A DNA stretch of 5,835 nucleotides, from NCBI GenBank assembly GCA_025354615.1, contig JANXMO010000122.1, positions 1-5,835 of the forward strand. Direction: 5' to 3'. Source of the stretch: Burkholderiales bacterium (GTDB lineage: Bacteria; Pseudomonadota; Gammaproteobacteria; Burkholderiales; Burkholderiaceae_C). The notes under the pieces were generated by a model, which was given only the letters and a program-made list of their open reading frames with translations, made no database searches and was not told the origin of the DNA. Position 1 is the stretch's first letter. Every line of letters begins with the position of its first letter. A program made the position numbers and the translations under genes. Positions 1 to 5,819 of this stretch are shown here, in pieces.

Positions 1-189
1 GAACACCGCATGAATGCCGTCGCCAGTCGTCTTGACCACGCGGCCGCCTTGTGCCGCGACACAGTCCCGGCTGAGCGCATCATGTTGCGCCAGCGCTGAC
101 TGCATTTTGTCTGGCGCCTTCTCCCACAGGCGAACGCTGCCTTCAATGTCTGAAAACAGGAAAGTGACAACACGAGTCGCTTCGGCCAT
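1..189 (-). CDS. Class III adenylate/guanylate cyclase, N-terminal fragment
   Basis: Partial gene; the first 63 codons are present and the reading frame runs off the left edge of the window. The product should convert ATP (or GTP) to a cyclic nucleotide and pyrophosphate. The start of a class III cyclase homology domain is visible: TFLFSDIEGS at residues 9-18, with Asp14 as the first metal-binding aspartate, then RLWE at 20-23, and GGRVVKTTGDG at 48-58, with Asp57 as the second metal-binding aspartate. The domain begins almost at residue 1, so this is a soluble N-terminal cyclase domain with no preceding membrane segment or sensor. Family members with this layout often carry further C-terminal domains, but none can be seen here. 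The ATG at 189 fits the family start, though no good Shine-Dalgarno precedes it. Substrate-selecting residues lie outside the window, so ATP versus GTP is undecided. It is divergent from the HU gene. Confidence 0.88.
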   Translation of the reverse strand, partial: MAEATRVVTFLFSDIEGSVRLWEKAPDKMQSALAQHDALSRDCVAAQGGRVVKTTGDGIHAVF

Positions 190-230
190 GCGCAGGCTTT
201 CGAGGCTGGATGAATAAAAGGGTGGAACGA

Positions 231-247
231 TTGTGAGGCGTTCACAA
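231..247. promoter_or_regulatory. Perfect 17-bp dyad, possible operator (TTGTGA-N5-TCACAA)
   Basis: Two perfect 6-bp arms, TTGTGA at 231-236 and TCACAA at 242-247, flank the spacer GGCGT. The arms match the half-sites of CRP-family regulators (TGTGA/TCACA), but the spacer is 5 nt where canonical CRP sites have 6. The dyad centre lies 50 nt upstream of the cyclase ATG and about 50 bp upstream of the inferred HU transcription start, so it could act on either gene. Operator function is inference from symmetry and location. Confidence 0.4.
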
Positions 248-253
248 ACCGCG

Positions 254-282
254 TGGCCGGCCTGCAAAGCTCTCATTAGAAT
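254..282 (+). promoter_or_regulatory. Candidate sigma70 promoter for the HU gene
   Basis: TAGAAT at 277-282 matches the -10 consensus at five of six positions. TGGCCG at 254-259 sits 17 bp upstream and is only a weak -35 match (three of six). A start near 289 would give a leader of about 45 nt before the ATG at 334. The poor -35 would fit dependence on an activator bound at the adjacent dyad, but that is inference. Confidence 0.35.
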
Positions 283-333
283 CCGCGCGTCGCAGCGCTT
301 GCGATGCCCTTTCGCCAACCACTGAACCACACC

Positions 334-777
334 ATGCCGACTGCCAAAAAAGCCACCACCGCCGCTGTTGACAAGCCTGCAAAAAAAACCGTTACCGCCA
401 AAAAAGCCGCTCCGGCAAAGAAGGCGGCCCCGGCTCCTTCAAAGGCCGCTCCGCCTGCACTGAAGCCCATCAAAACCGCGTTCAACAAAACCAGCTTGCT
501 CAACCACGTGGCCGAACAGTCAGCGGTCGACCCCAAGGCCGTGAAAGCCGTGTTGGCAGCGCTTGAAGCGGCGGTGCTGGCGTCGGTACATAAAAAAGGC
601 CTGGGCGAATTCACCTGGCCTGGCTTATTGAAAATCACGGCCCTGAGCGTGCCGGCCAAAAAGAAACGGCTGGGCAAGGACCCTTTCACTGGCGAGGAGC
701 GTTGGTTCGCCGCCAAGCCGGCGTCGACCAAGATCAAAACCCGCGCCTTGAAGAAACTCAAGGACGCAGCGCTTTAA
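334..777 (+). CDS. HU-family histone-like DNA-binding protein with Lys/Ala-rich N-terminal tail
   Basis: A 147-residue nucleoid protein expected to bind and bend DNA without strict sequence specificity, probably as a dimer. Residues 1-46 form a low-complexity basic tail of Lys, Ala and Pro with repeated AKKAAPA-like units, resembling a eukaryotic H1 tail. Residues 47-147 form the HU-like domain: NKTSLLNHVAEQS starts the helical part, VHKKGLGEFTWPGLLKI (85-101) is the beta segment, and the DNA-binding arm follows with KKKRLGKDPFTGEE (109-122), where the conserved arm proline is Pro117. It ends with the LKKLKDAA helix. The whole is longer than the roughly 90 residues of canonical HU because of the tail. 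An in-frame ATG at 304 would add ten residues (MPFRQPLNHT); I prefer 334 because the family usually begins with a short M-x-T-A-K-K stretch. Neither start has a clear Shine-Dalgarno. Such tailed HU proteins are common in Comamonadaceae and related Burkholderiales. Confidence 0.9.
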   Translation: MPTAKKATTAAVDKPAKKTVTAKKAAPAKKAAPAPSKAAPPALKPIKTAFNKTSLLNHVAEQSAVDPKAVKAVLAALEAAVLASVHKKGLGEFTWPGLLKITALSVPAKKKRLGKDPFTGEERWFAAKPASTKIKTRALKKLKDAAL

Positions 778-803
778 CTTGATGAAGCCGTGATTCATGG
801 CAT

Positions 804-829
804 GGCCGATTGCCGCGAGGCCATCGGCC
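804..829. terminator. Weak stem-loop between convergent genes
   Basis: GGCCGAT at 804-810 and ATCGGCC at 823-829 form a perfect 7-bp stem with a 12-nt loop in the 65-nt gap between the HU and dbpA stop codons. Its position suits a bidirectional terminator, but neither side has a U-tract, so an intrinsic terminator is not well supported. Confidence 0.3.
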
Positions 830-842
830 TGAAACCCGTTGC

Positions 843-2261
843 TCAAACCGGCAGCAGGTGCACCTTGACCGTCTTGCCTTTGATTTTTCCGGCCGACAAC
901 CGGTGCAGTACTTGCGATGCAATGCCGGCTTGCACAGCGACGTAGGTTGAAAACTCGTTGACGTTGATTTTGCCGACCTGCATGGCGGCAAACCCCAGGT
1001 CTTTGGTCAACGCGCCCAGCACGTCGCCGGCCCTTATTTTTTCTTTTCGTCCGCCCAGAATCTGCAAGGTGCACATGGGTGGGCGCAGCGGTGCCGGGTT
1101 GCTGGCAGTCAATTCGACCAGCGGTTGCCAGGCCGAGTTGAAACCCAGCGCTTGTTCGATTCTCCCGACCGAGCCCATGTCGTTCACGCTGGCCAATGTG
1201 AAGGCCCAGCCTTCGCCATCAGCACGGCCCGTGCGGCCGATACGGTGGGTGTGGGTGGCCGGGTCGGGCGTGACATCGACGTTGATGACCGCTTCCAGTT
1301 GGGTGATGTCCAGCCCGCGTGCGGCGATGTCGGTGGCCACCAGCACGCTGCAGCTGCGGTTGGCAAAGCGCACCAGCACTTGGTCGCGTTCGCGCTGGTC
1401 GAGGTCGCCATGAAGCTCCAGCGCTGCAAAACCCTGCGCCCGCAAGACCTGCGTCAATTCGCGGCACTGCTGTTTGGTGTTGCAAAAAGCCAGTGTGCTG
1501 ACCGGGCGGAAGTGGTTCAGCAAAAGCGACACGGCATGCAGCCGCTCGTCTTCGTAAACCTCGTAAAAGCGCTGTTTGATTGCCGTTGCCGCAGGGCCCG
1601 CGGGCAACATCACCTCCCGTGGCTCGCGCATCAGCGCCTGGCTGATTTTTGCAATGCCTGGCGGGAAAGTGGCTGAAAACAGCAGTGTTTGGCGTTCTTT
1701 GGGGCATTGCTTGGCCACTGCCGTGATGGCATCCGAAAACCCCATTTCCAACATGCGGTCGGCTTCGTCGAGCACCAGGGTTTTCAAGCCGCCGAGCCGC
1801 AAGCTGCCGCGCTCCAGATGGTCGGTGACACGCCCCGGCGTGCCGACCACCACATGGGCCCCGTGCGCCAGGCTGGCGATCTGCGGCCGCACCTGCGCGC
1901 CGCCACACAGGGCCAGCACCTTGATGTTGTCTTCGGCGCGTGCCAAGCGCCTGATTTCCAGCGCCACTTGTTCTGCCAGTTCACGGGTCGGACACAGCAC
2001 CAGGGCCTGCACGGAAAAGTCGGCCGGGTCGATGCGCGCCAGTGCCGCCAATGCGAAAGCGGCGGTTTTGCCACTGCCGGTTTGCGCCTGGCCAATCACA
2101 TCGTGACCCGCCAGCGCCAGCGGCAGGCTGGCCGCCTGGATCGGTGTCATCGCCCGGTAGCCCAACTGCTCTAGGTTGTGCAGGCTGGCGGGTGACAGCG
2201 GCAAGCTGCTGAACACCGGCCCCTTGGGTGAGGGTGTGGCGGTAGACGCGGTCATGGTCAT
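843..2261 (-). CDS. dbpA: ATP-dependent RNA helicase DbpA (DEAD-box)
   Basis: A 472-residue DEAD-box helicase. DbpA unwinds rRNA during late 50S ribosome assembly and is targeted to hairpin 92 of 23S rRNA. All core motifs are intact: Q motif ending TPIQ (39-42), motif I AQTGSGKT (59-66), Ia PTRELA (91-96), Ib TPGR (141-144), II DEAD (165-168), III SAT (196-198), IV LAFCNT (257-262), [11 protein letters not shown] (309-318) and [10 protein letters not shown] (339-346). What separates it from other DEAD-box proteins is the C-terminal domain at about 398-472: [19 protein letters not shown], then [14 protein letters not shown] and [12 protein letters not shown], which match the DbpA-specific RNA-binding domain. 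The ATG at 2261 overlaps the stop of the upstream VF530 gene by ATGA, so translation is probably coupled; a second in-frame ATG lies at 2255. No intact key residue is missing. Confidence 0.96.
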   Translation of the reverse strand: MTMTASTATPSPKGPVFSSLPLSPASLHNLEQLGYRAMTPIQAASLPLALAGHDVIGQAQTGSGKTAAFALAALARIDPADFSVQALVLCPTRELAEQVALEIRRLARAEDNIKVLALCGGAQVRPQIASLAHGAHVVVGTPGRVTDHLERGSLRLGGLKTLVLDEADRMLEMGFSDAITAVAKQCPKERQTLLFSATFPPGIAKISQALMREPREVMLPAGPAATAIKQRFYEVYEDERLHAVSLLLNHFRPVSTLAFCNTKQQCRELTQVLRAQGFAALELHGDLDQRERDQVLVRFANRSCSVLVATDIAARGLDITQLEAVINVDVTPDPATHTHRIGRTGRADGEGWAFTLASVNDMGSVGRIEQALGFNSAWQPLVELTASNPAPLRPPMCTLQILGGRKEKIRAGDVLGALTKDLGFAAMQVGKINVNEFSTYVAVQAGIASQVLHRLSAGKIKGKTVKVHLLPV

Positions 2262-2593
2262 ATGGCTTGGCGCCGCTTTTCACGCAGCATGAACAAATAC
2301 AGCCCTTCAACTTTTTCACGTGCCCAAGGGGTTTTGCGTAAAAACTTCAGGCTGGAAGGCACGCTGGGATCGCTGGTGAAGCAACGCAGCGCAATGCGCT
2401 GCCCCAGTTCAGGCCAACCGTAGTGGGCGGCCAGGGCCGTGACAATGGCTTCGAGTGTGAGGCCGTGCAAAGGATTGCCCGGCTGGTGCGTGAGGCCGGC
2501 CGGGGTGGGGTCGGGCTCTTTCACGGGCGAGTAAATGATGAACCAGCTGTTGCAGCAGCAGTGGTGGTTCGGTGGGTGCTTGCTCGGCGCCAT
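2258..2593 (-). CDS. VF530 (DUF2132) family DNA-binding protein
   Basis: A small protein whose C-terminal part, from [21 protein letters not shown] onward (about residues 40-111), matches the VF530/DUF2132 family: [33 protein letters not shown] and LYLFMLRE are its recognisable blocks. The family is described as DNA-binding from structural work, but its biological role is not established. The start is uncertain. The ATG at 2593 gives 111 residues with an odd Cys/His/Trp-rich leader ([12 protein letters not shown]) not expected in the family. A GTG at 2524 gives 88 residues beginning [10 protein letters not shown], closer to usual family lengths. Neither start has a good Shine-Dalgarno. The stop overlaps the dbpA start by ATGA, so the two genes almost certainly form one transcription and translation unit. 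Confidence 0.85.
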   Translation of the reverse strand: MAPSKHPPNHHCCCNSWFIIYSPVKEPDPTPAGLTHQPGNPLHGLTLEAIVTALAAHYGWPELGQRIALRCFTSDPSVPSSLKFLRKTPWAREKVEGLYLFMLREKRRQAI

Positions 2594-2641
2594 TTCGGCT
2601 TTATCAGCCCCTGATTCGTCCCCACTGTTTGCTCCTCGCCA

Positions 2642-2690
2642 ACGGTTGTGCCTGTGCGCTGGGCGCAATATAGCGTGCACACCCAACCGT
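2642..2690. repeat. Imperfect 49-bp dyad upstream of the VF530 gene
   Basis: Perfect 7-bp outer arms, ACGGTTG at 2642-2648 and CAACCGT at 2684-2690, enclose an interrupted inner pairing (GTGC/GCAC and GCT/AGC with bulges). On the minus strand the central part includes TATATT, a candidate -10 hexamer for the VF530-dbpA unit, but no matching -35 lies 16-18 bp upstream. It could be an operator around a promoter or a structured RNA leader; the sequence alone does not decide. Confidence 0.35.
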
Positions 2691-2691
2691 C

Positions 2692-2711
2692 TGCCGCGTC
2701 ACCGCGCGGCG
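2692..2711 (-). terminator. GC-rich stem-loop just after the stop of the 293-residue protein gene
   Basis: GCCGCG at 2693-2698 and CGCGGC at 2705-2710 form a perfect 6-bp stem with a 6-nt loop, extended by one wobble pair. It lies 5 nt beyond the stop codon at 2716, where a terminator is expected. No U-tract follows on the minus strand, so it may only slow polymerase or protect the 3' end. Confidence 0.35.
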
Positions 2712-2715
2712 CTGT

Positions 2716-3597
2716 TTACTGTGCGGCGGATGACAGGCTGCTGACCTGCCTGCCCGTGAACACCGCACCGCTGTCGAGATCGTCGCTCGGCAAGACCAGG
2801 TACACCGTGTCGCCGCGCTGCCAGGCATGGCCTTGCAGAGTCTCACCGGCGTGGCCGCAGCCAGGGCCGAAGGCCGCTTGCACCTGCCAAAGCCGGCCAT
2901 CGGAAGCGGCTTGGGCCTTGCCAGCGGCATTGCAGTGTGCCCCATTCAGCAGGCGAAAGCTGCCGTCCGCCGCTACCTGCAACTCAGTCGCCCAGCTTCC
3001 GGTCAAGTCGGACAACCGGCCCGTGAAACGGCCAGCAAAGGAACTAACTCCGGGTTGGCCGAGAGCCGCTGGCGCCACCGCAGTGGCTTCCACAAAGCGG
3101 CCGGGTGCATAGCGGCCCTCTTGCACGGCGATTCGGAGCGGGCCGGCTTCCAGGCTGAAGTCGTGTACGTTGCGGCTGGCCGAAGGGTACCTGCCGCGTT
3201 GACTGCGGTCGGTGGCTTCGACATCGCCCACCAGCAGGCCGGCAAGCGGCGGCTGGCTGGCGAGCAGCTCTTGCGTGGGTGAAGCGGGGTAATGGTCAAA
3301 GCTGTCACCTACGGCCGGTGGTGGACCGTAGAGCGCGTAAAACCGCCCGTTTTCAAATTGCAGCAGTTCAAAAGCGCGGTTGGAGCGGTGCGAACTGCTG
3401 TAGCCGGCGCCGGTGGGCGCCAGGCTGTCGAGGTCCAGCGGCAGACGGGCCAGGCGTTGGGCATCGCTTGGCGGCAGGCTGCGCTGGCTGAAGGCTGCCA
3501 GCACCCCGCTCAACGCCAATGCCAACAGCCAGATGGGCAGGCGGCTTTTATTGGCATCCTGAAAGCAACGCTGAACAACTTTGCCGATTGTTTGCAT
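2716..3597 (-). CDS. Membrane-anchored or exported protein of unknown function
   Basis: I do not recognise a family with confidence. From the ATG at 3597 the product has 293 residues. That start is chosen because AAAGG (3606-3610) lies 8 nt upstream; a longer in-frame version starting at 3669 lacks such a site. The N-terminus is positively charged (KVVQR, NKSR) and is followed by one hydrophobic segment, PIWLLALALSGVLAAF (21-36), giving a signal anchor or an uncleaved signal peptide. No lipobox is visible. The rest should be periplasmic. The region at about 185-285 is rich in alternating polar and hydrophobic stretches, with Gly-turn motifs such as FAGRFTGRLSDLTGSW, ADGSFRLL and GDTVYLVLP, and ends VFTGRQ, suggesting a small beta-barrel or beta-sandwich. 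Cys222 and Cys247 could form a disulfide. A 117-nt gap separates it from rpe, so it may have its own promoter. Confidence 0.72.
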   Translation of the reverse strand: MQTIGKVVQRCFQDANKSRLPIWLLALALSGVLAAFSQRSLPPSDAQRLARLPLDLDSLAPTGAGYSSSHRSNRAFELLQFENGRFYALYGPPPAVGDSFDHYPASPTQELLASQPPLAGLLVGDVEATDRSQRGRYPSASRNVHDFSLEAGPLRIAVQEGRYAPGRFVEATAVAPAALGQPGVSSFAGRFTGRLSDLTGSWATELQVAADGSFRLLNGAHCNAAGKAQAASDGRLWQVQAAFGPGCGHAGETLQGHAWQRGDTVYLVLPSDDLDSGAVFTGRQVSSLSSAAQ

Positions 3598-3661
3598 CGC
3601 CACCGCCTTTGCGTTCCTTGCATCGAGGTAACGAAGATAAGCGCGGCATGCAACAACCGCT

Positions 3662-3678
3662 ATCCCCATTCTGGGGGT
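3662..3678. repeat. Short hairpin in the gap between rpe and the unknown-protein gene
   Basis: CCCCA at 3664-3668 and TGGGG at 3672-3676 enclose a 3-nt loop, and the stem extends by a wobble pair and an A-T pair. It is 37 nt past the rpe stop on the minus strand. No T-run follows, so it is not a typical intrinsic terminator, but it could be a 3'-end structure for the srkA-rpe transcript. Confidence 0.25.
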
Positions 3679-3714
3679 TGAATCCCACCGATGTCGGGGG
3701 TCAAGCCGCCGTGG

Positions 3715-4458
3715 TTATCGCGCCTGAGACAGCAGGTTTTGGCGCGCCTGTGACTGGCCGCTCAACGCTTGGCTGCGCAAGGCGTCAATCGCCTGCGCAT
3801 AAACACCACCCGCCAGGCCGCCCGTGAAAACGGCCGAGCCCGCCACCAGCGTATCGGCACCCGCGGCAGCGATGCGCGCTGCATTGGCCGGCTTGACGCC
3901 GCCATCGACCTCCAGCCAGATCTGCCGCCCCGTGCGGTCGATGCGCTCGCGCAGCAAGGCAATTTTGGGAAGCGCGCTTTCGATGAAACTTTGCCCGCCA
4001 AACCCCGGGTTGACCGACATGATCAATACGAGGTCGAGCGCTTCGATCACGTGGTCCAGCACGTTCAACGGGGTGGCCGGGTTGAGCACCAGCCCGGCTT
4101 TGGCGCCGCCTGCTTTGATGAGTTGAATGCTGCGGTCCACATGCTCGCTGGCTTCCGGATGAAAGGAAATGATGCTGGCGCCGGCTTTGATGAACATCGG
4201 AATCAGCGCGTCGACGGGCTTGACCATCAAATGCACGTCGATCGGCACCGGCACGCCGTTGCGCACCGCGTAAGGTTTGATGGCTTCGCAGACGAGCGGG
4301 CCGATGGTCAGGTTCGGTACATAGTGGTTGTCCATCACGTCGAAATGGATCATGTCGGCACCGGCCGCAATGACCGCCGTGACTTCTTCGCCCAGGCGGG
4401 CAAAGTCGGCCGACAGCAAACTGGGCGCGATTCGAATGGGCGTGGAGGCAGAGGTCAT
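3715..4458 (-). CDS. rpe: Ribulose-phosphate 3-epimerase
   Basis: A 247-residue cytoplasmic TIM-barrel enzyme that interconverts D-ribulose 5-phosphate and D-xylulose 5-phosphate in the pentose phosphate pathway (and the Calvin cycle where present). Family motifs run the full length: [16 protein letters not shown] (10-25), [19 protein letters not shown] (36-54), DVHLMV (74-79), SVNPGFGGQ (148-156), EVDGGVKP (183-190) and VAGSAVF (205-211). The metal and acid-base residues expected in the family are present: His38, Asp40, His76 and Asp185. The C-terminal tail from about residue 228 is Gln/Ser/Arg-rich and longer than in E. coli Rpe. The ATG at 4458 gives the usual short leader before IAPS. A TTG at 4488 would overlap the srkA stop by TTGA and add ten residues, but is less likely. 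The gene starts 26 nt after srkA on the same strand, so co-transcription is expected. Confidence 0.96.
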   Translation of the reverse strand: MTSASTPIRIAPSLLSADFARLGEEVTAVIAAGADMIHFDVMDNHYVPNLTIGPLVCEAIKPYAVRNGVPVPIDVHLMVKPVDALIPMFIKAGASIISFHPEASEHVDRSIQLIKAGGAKAGLVLNPATPLNVLDHVIEALDLVLIMSVNPGFGGQSFIESALPKIALLRERIDRTGRQIWLEVDGGVKPANAARIAAAGADTLVAGSAVFTGGLAGGVYAQAIDALRSQALSGQSQARQNLLSQAR

Positions 4459-4484
4459 GAGGCGAGCAAGGTCCGTGTTTTCGA

Positions 4485-5570
4485 TCAATGGGCCGGATGA
4501 AACGACAGCGGCGGTTCGCGCATGGCCTCGATCTGTTCACGCAGCTGCGTTGTTTGCTGCGCCCAATAACTGGAGGAGCCAAACCAGGGGAATGCGGGCG
4601 CAAAAGCCGGGTCGTTCCAGCGCTGGGCGATCCAGGCGCTGTGGTGCAGCATGCGCAAAGTGCGCAGGGCTTCGATCAAATGCAGCTCGCGCGGGTTGAA
4701 GGCCATGAAACATTCATAACCGCTCAAGACGGCGGCCAATTGGCGCGTCATGGCGGCGCGATCGCCCGACAACAGCATCCACACATCCTGAATCGCTGGC
4801 CCCATCAAGGCATCGTCCAGATCGACGAAATGCGGGCCCGCCTGATCGCCTTCGTCGCGCCACAAGATGTTGCCCGGATGGCAGTCGCCATGCAGGCGAA
4901 TCTCATCGACCAGGCCAGCCTCGTCGAACAAACGCTTGGCTTCGGCAAGCGCGGTGTCTACGGTGGATCGCCAGGCTGGCAGCACGTCGGGCCCCAAGTC
5001 ACCATGCGCCAGCAGCCAATCGCGTGGCGCAATGCCGAAAGTAGCAAGGTCAAAGCGCCGCCGCGCAGTGAAACGGCCCAGGCGGCCCACGGCGTGCAGG
5101 CGGCCGATGAAGCGGCCCGTCCATGCCAGGTGTTCGTGCGAATTCAGATCAGGCGAGTGGCCGGCGCAGCGCGGGCTGACCGAAACGCGGAACACACTGC
5201 CATCGATCTCCACCTGCAGCAGCGTGGCCGGCTTACCCATCAGCTGCGCAGGCCAGCGCAGTTGCATCGCCAATTGCAGGGGCAGTGGGGCCACGACTGG
5301 TATTTCCATGGCTGCCAGTTCGGCAGCAAAGGTGTGTTCTTCCAGAATTTGCGCATCGCTCCAACGGCCAGGGCGGTAGAACTTCGCCACCACGACGCGG
5401 TCGTCTTCAAGCGACACCTGAAAAACGCGGTTTTCGTATGAATTGAGTTGCAGCAAGCGACCGTCGCCTGGCAACCCGACGCTTTCCAACGCGTCGAGCA
5501 CCCCGTTTGGCGTCAAGCCGGCGTAAGGCGCGTCGTCATCAAGTGGCGGCGCAAATGGCGTATCAGTCAT
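4485..5570 (-). CDS. srkA: Stress response serine/threonine protein kinase SrkA (YihE/RdoA)
   Basis: A 361-residue cytoplasmic kinase of the aminoglycoside-phosphotransferase-like fold. In E. coli SrkA phosphorylates Ser/Thr and protects cells against stress-induced death, including that linked to MazEF toxin and envelope stress. Diagnostic blocks are all visible: [11 protein letters not shown] (42-52), [10 protein letters not shown] (61-70) with ATP-site Lys63, SDAQILEEH (71-79), the catalytic loop [15 protein letters not shown] (225-239) with Asp229 and Asn234, the metal-binding FVDLDDA (248-254) with Asp250, [14 protein letters not shown] (257-270) and the C-terminal EPPLSF. Residues about 97-145 are longer than in the E. 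coli protein. The ATG at 5570 is preferred because a TTG at 5645 would add 25 residues lacking family similarity and would run through a perfect inverted repeat. It is first in a probable srkA-rpe operon and lies opposite a divergent downstream gene. Confidence 0.94.
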   Translation of the reverse strand: MTDTPFAPPLDDDAPYAGLTPNGVLDALESVGLPGDGRLLQLNSYENRVFQVSLEDDRVVVAKFYRPGRWSDAQILEEHTFAAELAAMEIPVVAPLPLQLAMQLRWPAQLMGKPATLLQVEIDGSVFRVSVSPRCAGHSPDLNSHEHLAWTGRFIGRLHAVGRLGRFTARRRFDLATFGIAPRDWLLAHGDLGPDVLPAWRSTVDTALAEAKRLFDEAGLVDEIRLHGDCHPGNILWRDEGDQAGPHFVDLDDALMGPAIQDVWMLLSGDRAAMTRQLAAVLSGYECFMAFNPRELHLIEALRTLRMLHHSAWIAQRWNDPAFAPAFPWFGSSSYWAQQTTQLREQIEAMREPPLSFHPAH

Positions 5571-5617
5571 GCCCCGGATCGTAAGCGCAGCCCCTGCGAC
5601 TGGTTTTGCGTGTGTCA

Positions 5618-5640
5618 GCGACAGCGGACGCTGCTGTCGC
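5618..5640. promoter_or_regulatory. Perfect 8-bp inverted repeat upstream of srkA
   Basis: GCGACAGC at 5618-5625 and GCTGTCGC at 5633-5640 are exact inverse complements around a 7-nt centre, 47 nt upstream of the srkA ATG. As DNA it could be an operator; as RNA on the minus strand it would be a stable hairpin in the srkA leader. No established site is matched with confidence. Confidence 0.4.
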
Positions 5641-5683
5641 CACAAGATTTAGGCCAGCGGCAGTCTGATACAGTCGCGGGCTG

Positions 5684-5714
5684 CCCGGAATTCCATGCCG
5701 GGTGGTGTGTTTTT
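5684..5714 (+). terminator. Terminator-like hairpin with T-run
   Basis: CCCGG at 5684-5688 pairs with CCGGG at 5698-5702, and three further pairs (two of them wobble) can extend the stem outward. Five Ts follow at 5710-5714, 7 nt after the stem core. No plus-strand gene ends here, so it could be an attenuator in the leader of the gene starting near 5820, or chance. The spacing between stem and T-run is longer than ideal. Confidence 0.3.
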
Positions 5715-5717
5715 GCA

Positions 5718-5736
5718 TTTTGAATGCGCTTCAAAA
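5718..5736. promoter_or_regulatory. Perfect 19-bp operator-like palindrome (TTTTGAA-N5-TTCAAAA)
   Basis: Arms TTTTGAA at 5718-5724 and TTCAAAA at 5730-5736 are exact inverse complements around TGCGC. An AT-rich 7-bp dyad with a 5-nt centre is typical of a dimeric repressor or activator site. It sits 83 nt upstream of the ATG at 5820 and stands out against the GC-rich surroundings. Function is inferred from symmetry, composition and position. Confidence 0.42.
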
Positions 5737-5737
5737 A

Positions 5738-5754
5738 CTCATTTGCCGTATGAG
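5738..5754. repeat. Short inverted repeat CTCAT-N7-ATGAG
   Basis: CTCAT at 5738-5742 and ATGAG at 5750-5754 are exact inverse complements around a 7-nt centre, one base beyond the TTTTGAA palindrome. Alone a 5-bp dyad is weak; next to the stronger one it may belong to a composite regulatory site. Confidence 0.25.
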
Positions 5755-5819
5755 AGCCCGCCACTTCGAAGCGGTGCCGATGGCGGTTCATGGTATTTCA
5801 AACCAACCCAGAGTAATTC

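Noticed and set aside
364..460. Repetitive Lys/Ala codons that might suggest a tandem DNA repeat
   Set aside because: The repetition is in amino-acid composition of the HU tail; the nucleotide units vary and do not form a regular tandem array.
276..761. Minus-strand open frame of 161 codons opposite the HU gene
   Set aside because: Its Phe/Ala/Gly-rich composition mirrors the Lys/Ala tail codons of the HU gene read backwards; the HU domain on the plus strand is clear.
1125..1676. Plus-strand open frames inside dbpA
   Set aside because: They overlap the motif-complete DEAD-box helicase and show no family similarity.
3769..4500. Plus-strand open frame of 243 codons opposite rpe
   Set aside because: Rpe on the minus strand is unambiguous; the antisense translation is rich in His/Arg/Asp with no recognisable motif.
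4488..5441. Long plus-strand open frame of 317 codons opposite srkA
   Set aside because: The minus strand carries a full-length SrkA with all kinase motifs. The opposite frame is low-complexity in Gln/Arg/Ala and resembles no family, as expected of an antisense shadow in high-GC DNA.
5689..5696. EcoRI-type palindrome GGAATTCC within the hairpin loop
   Set aside because: An 8-bp palindrome of this kind is expected by chance and does not add to the hairpin interpretation.
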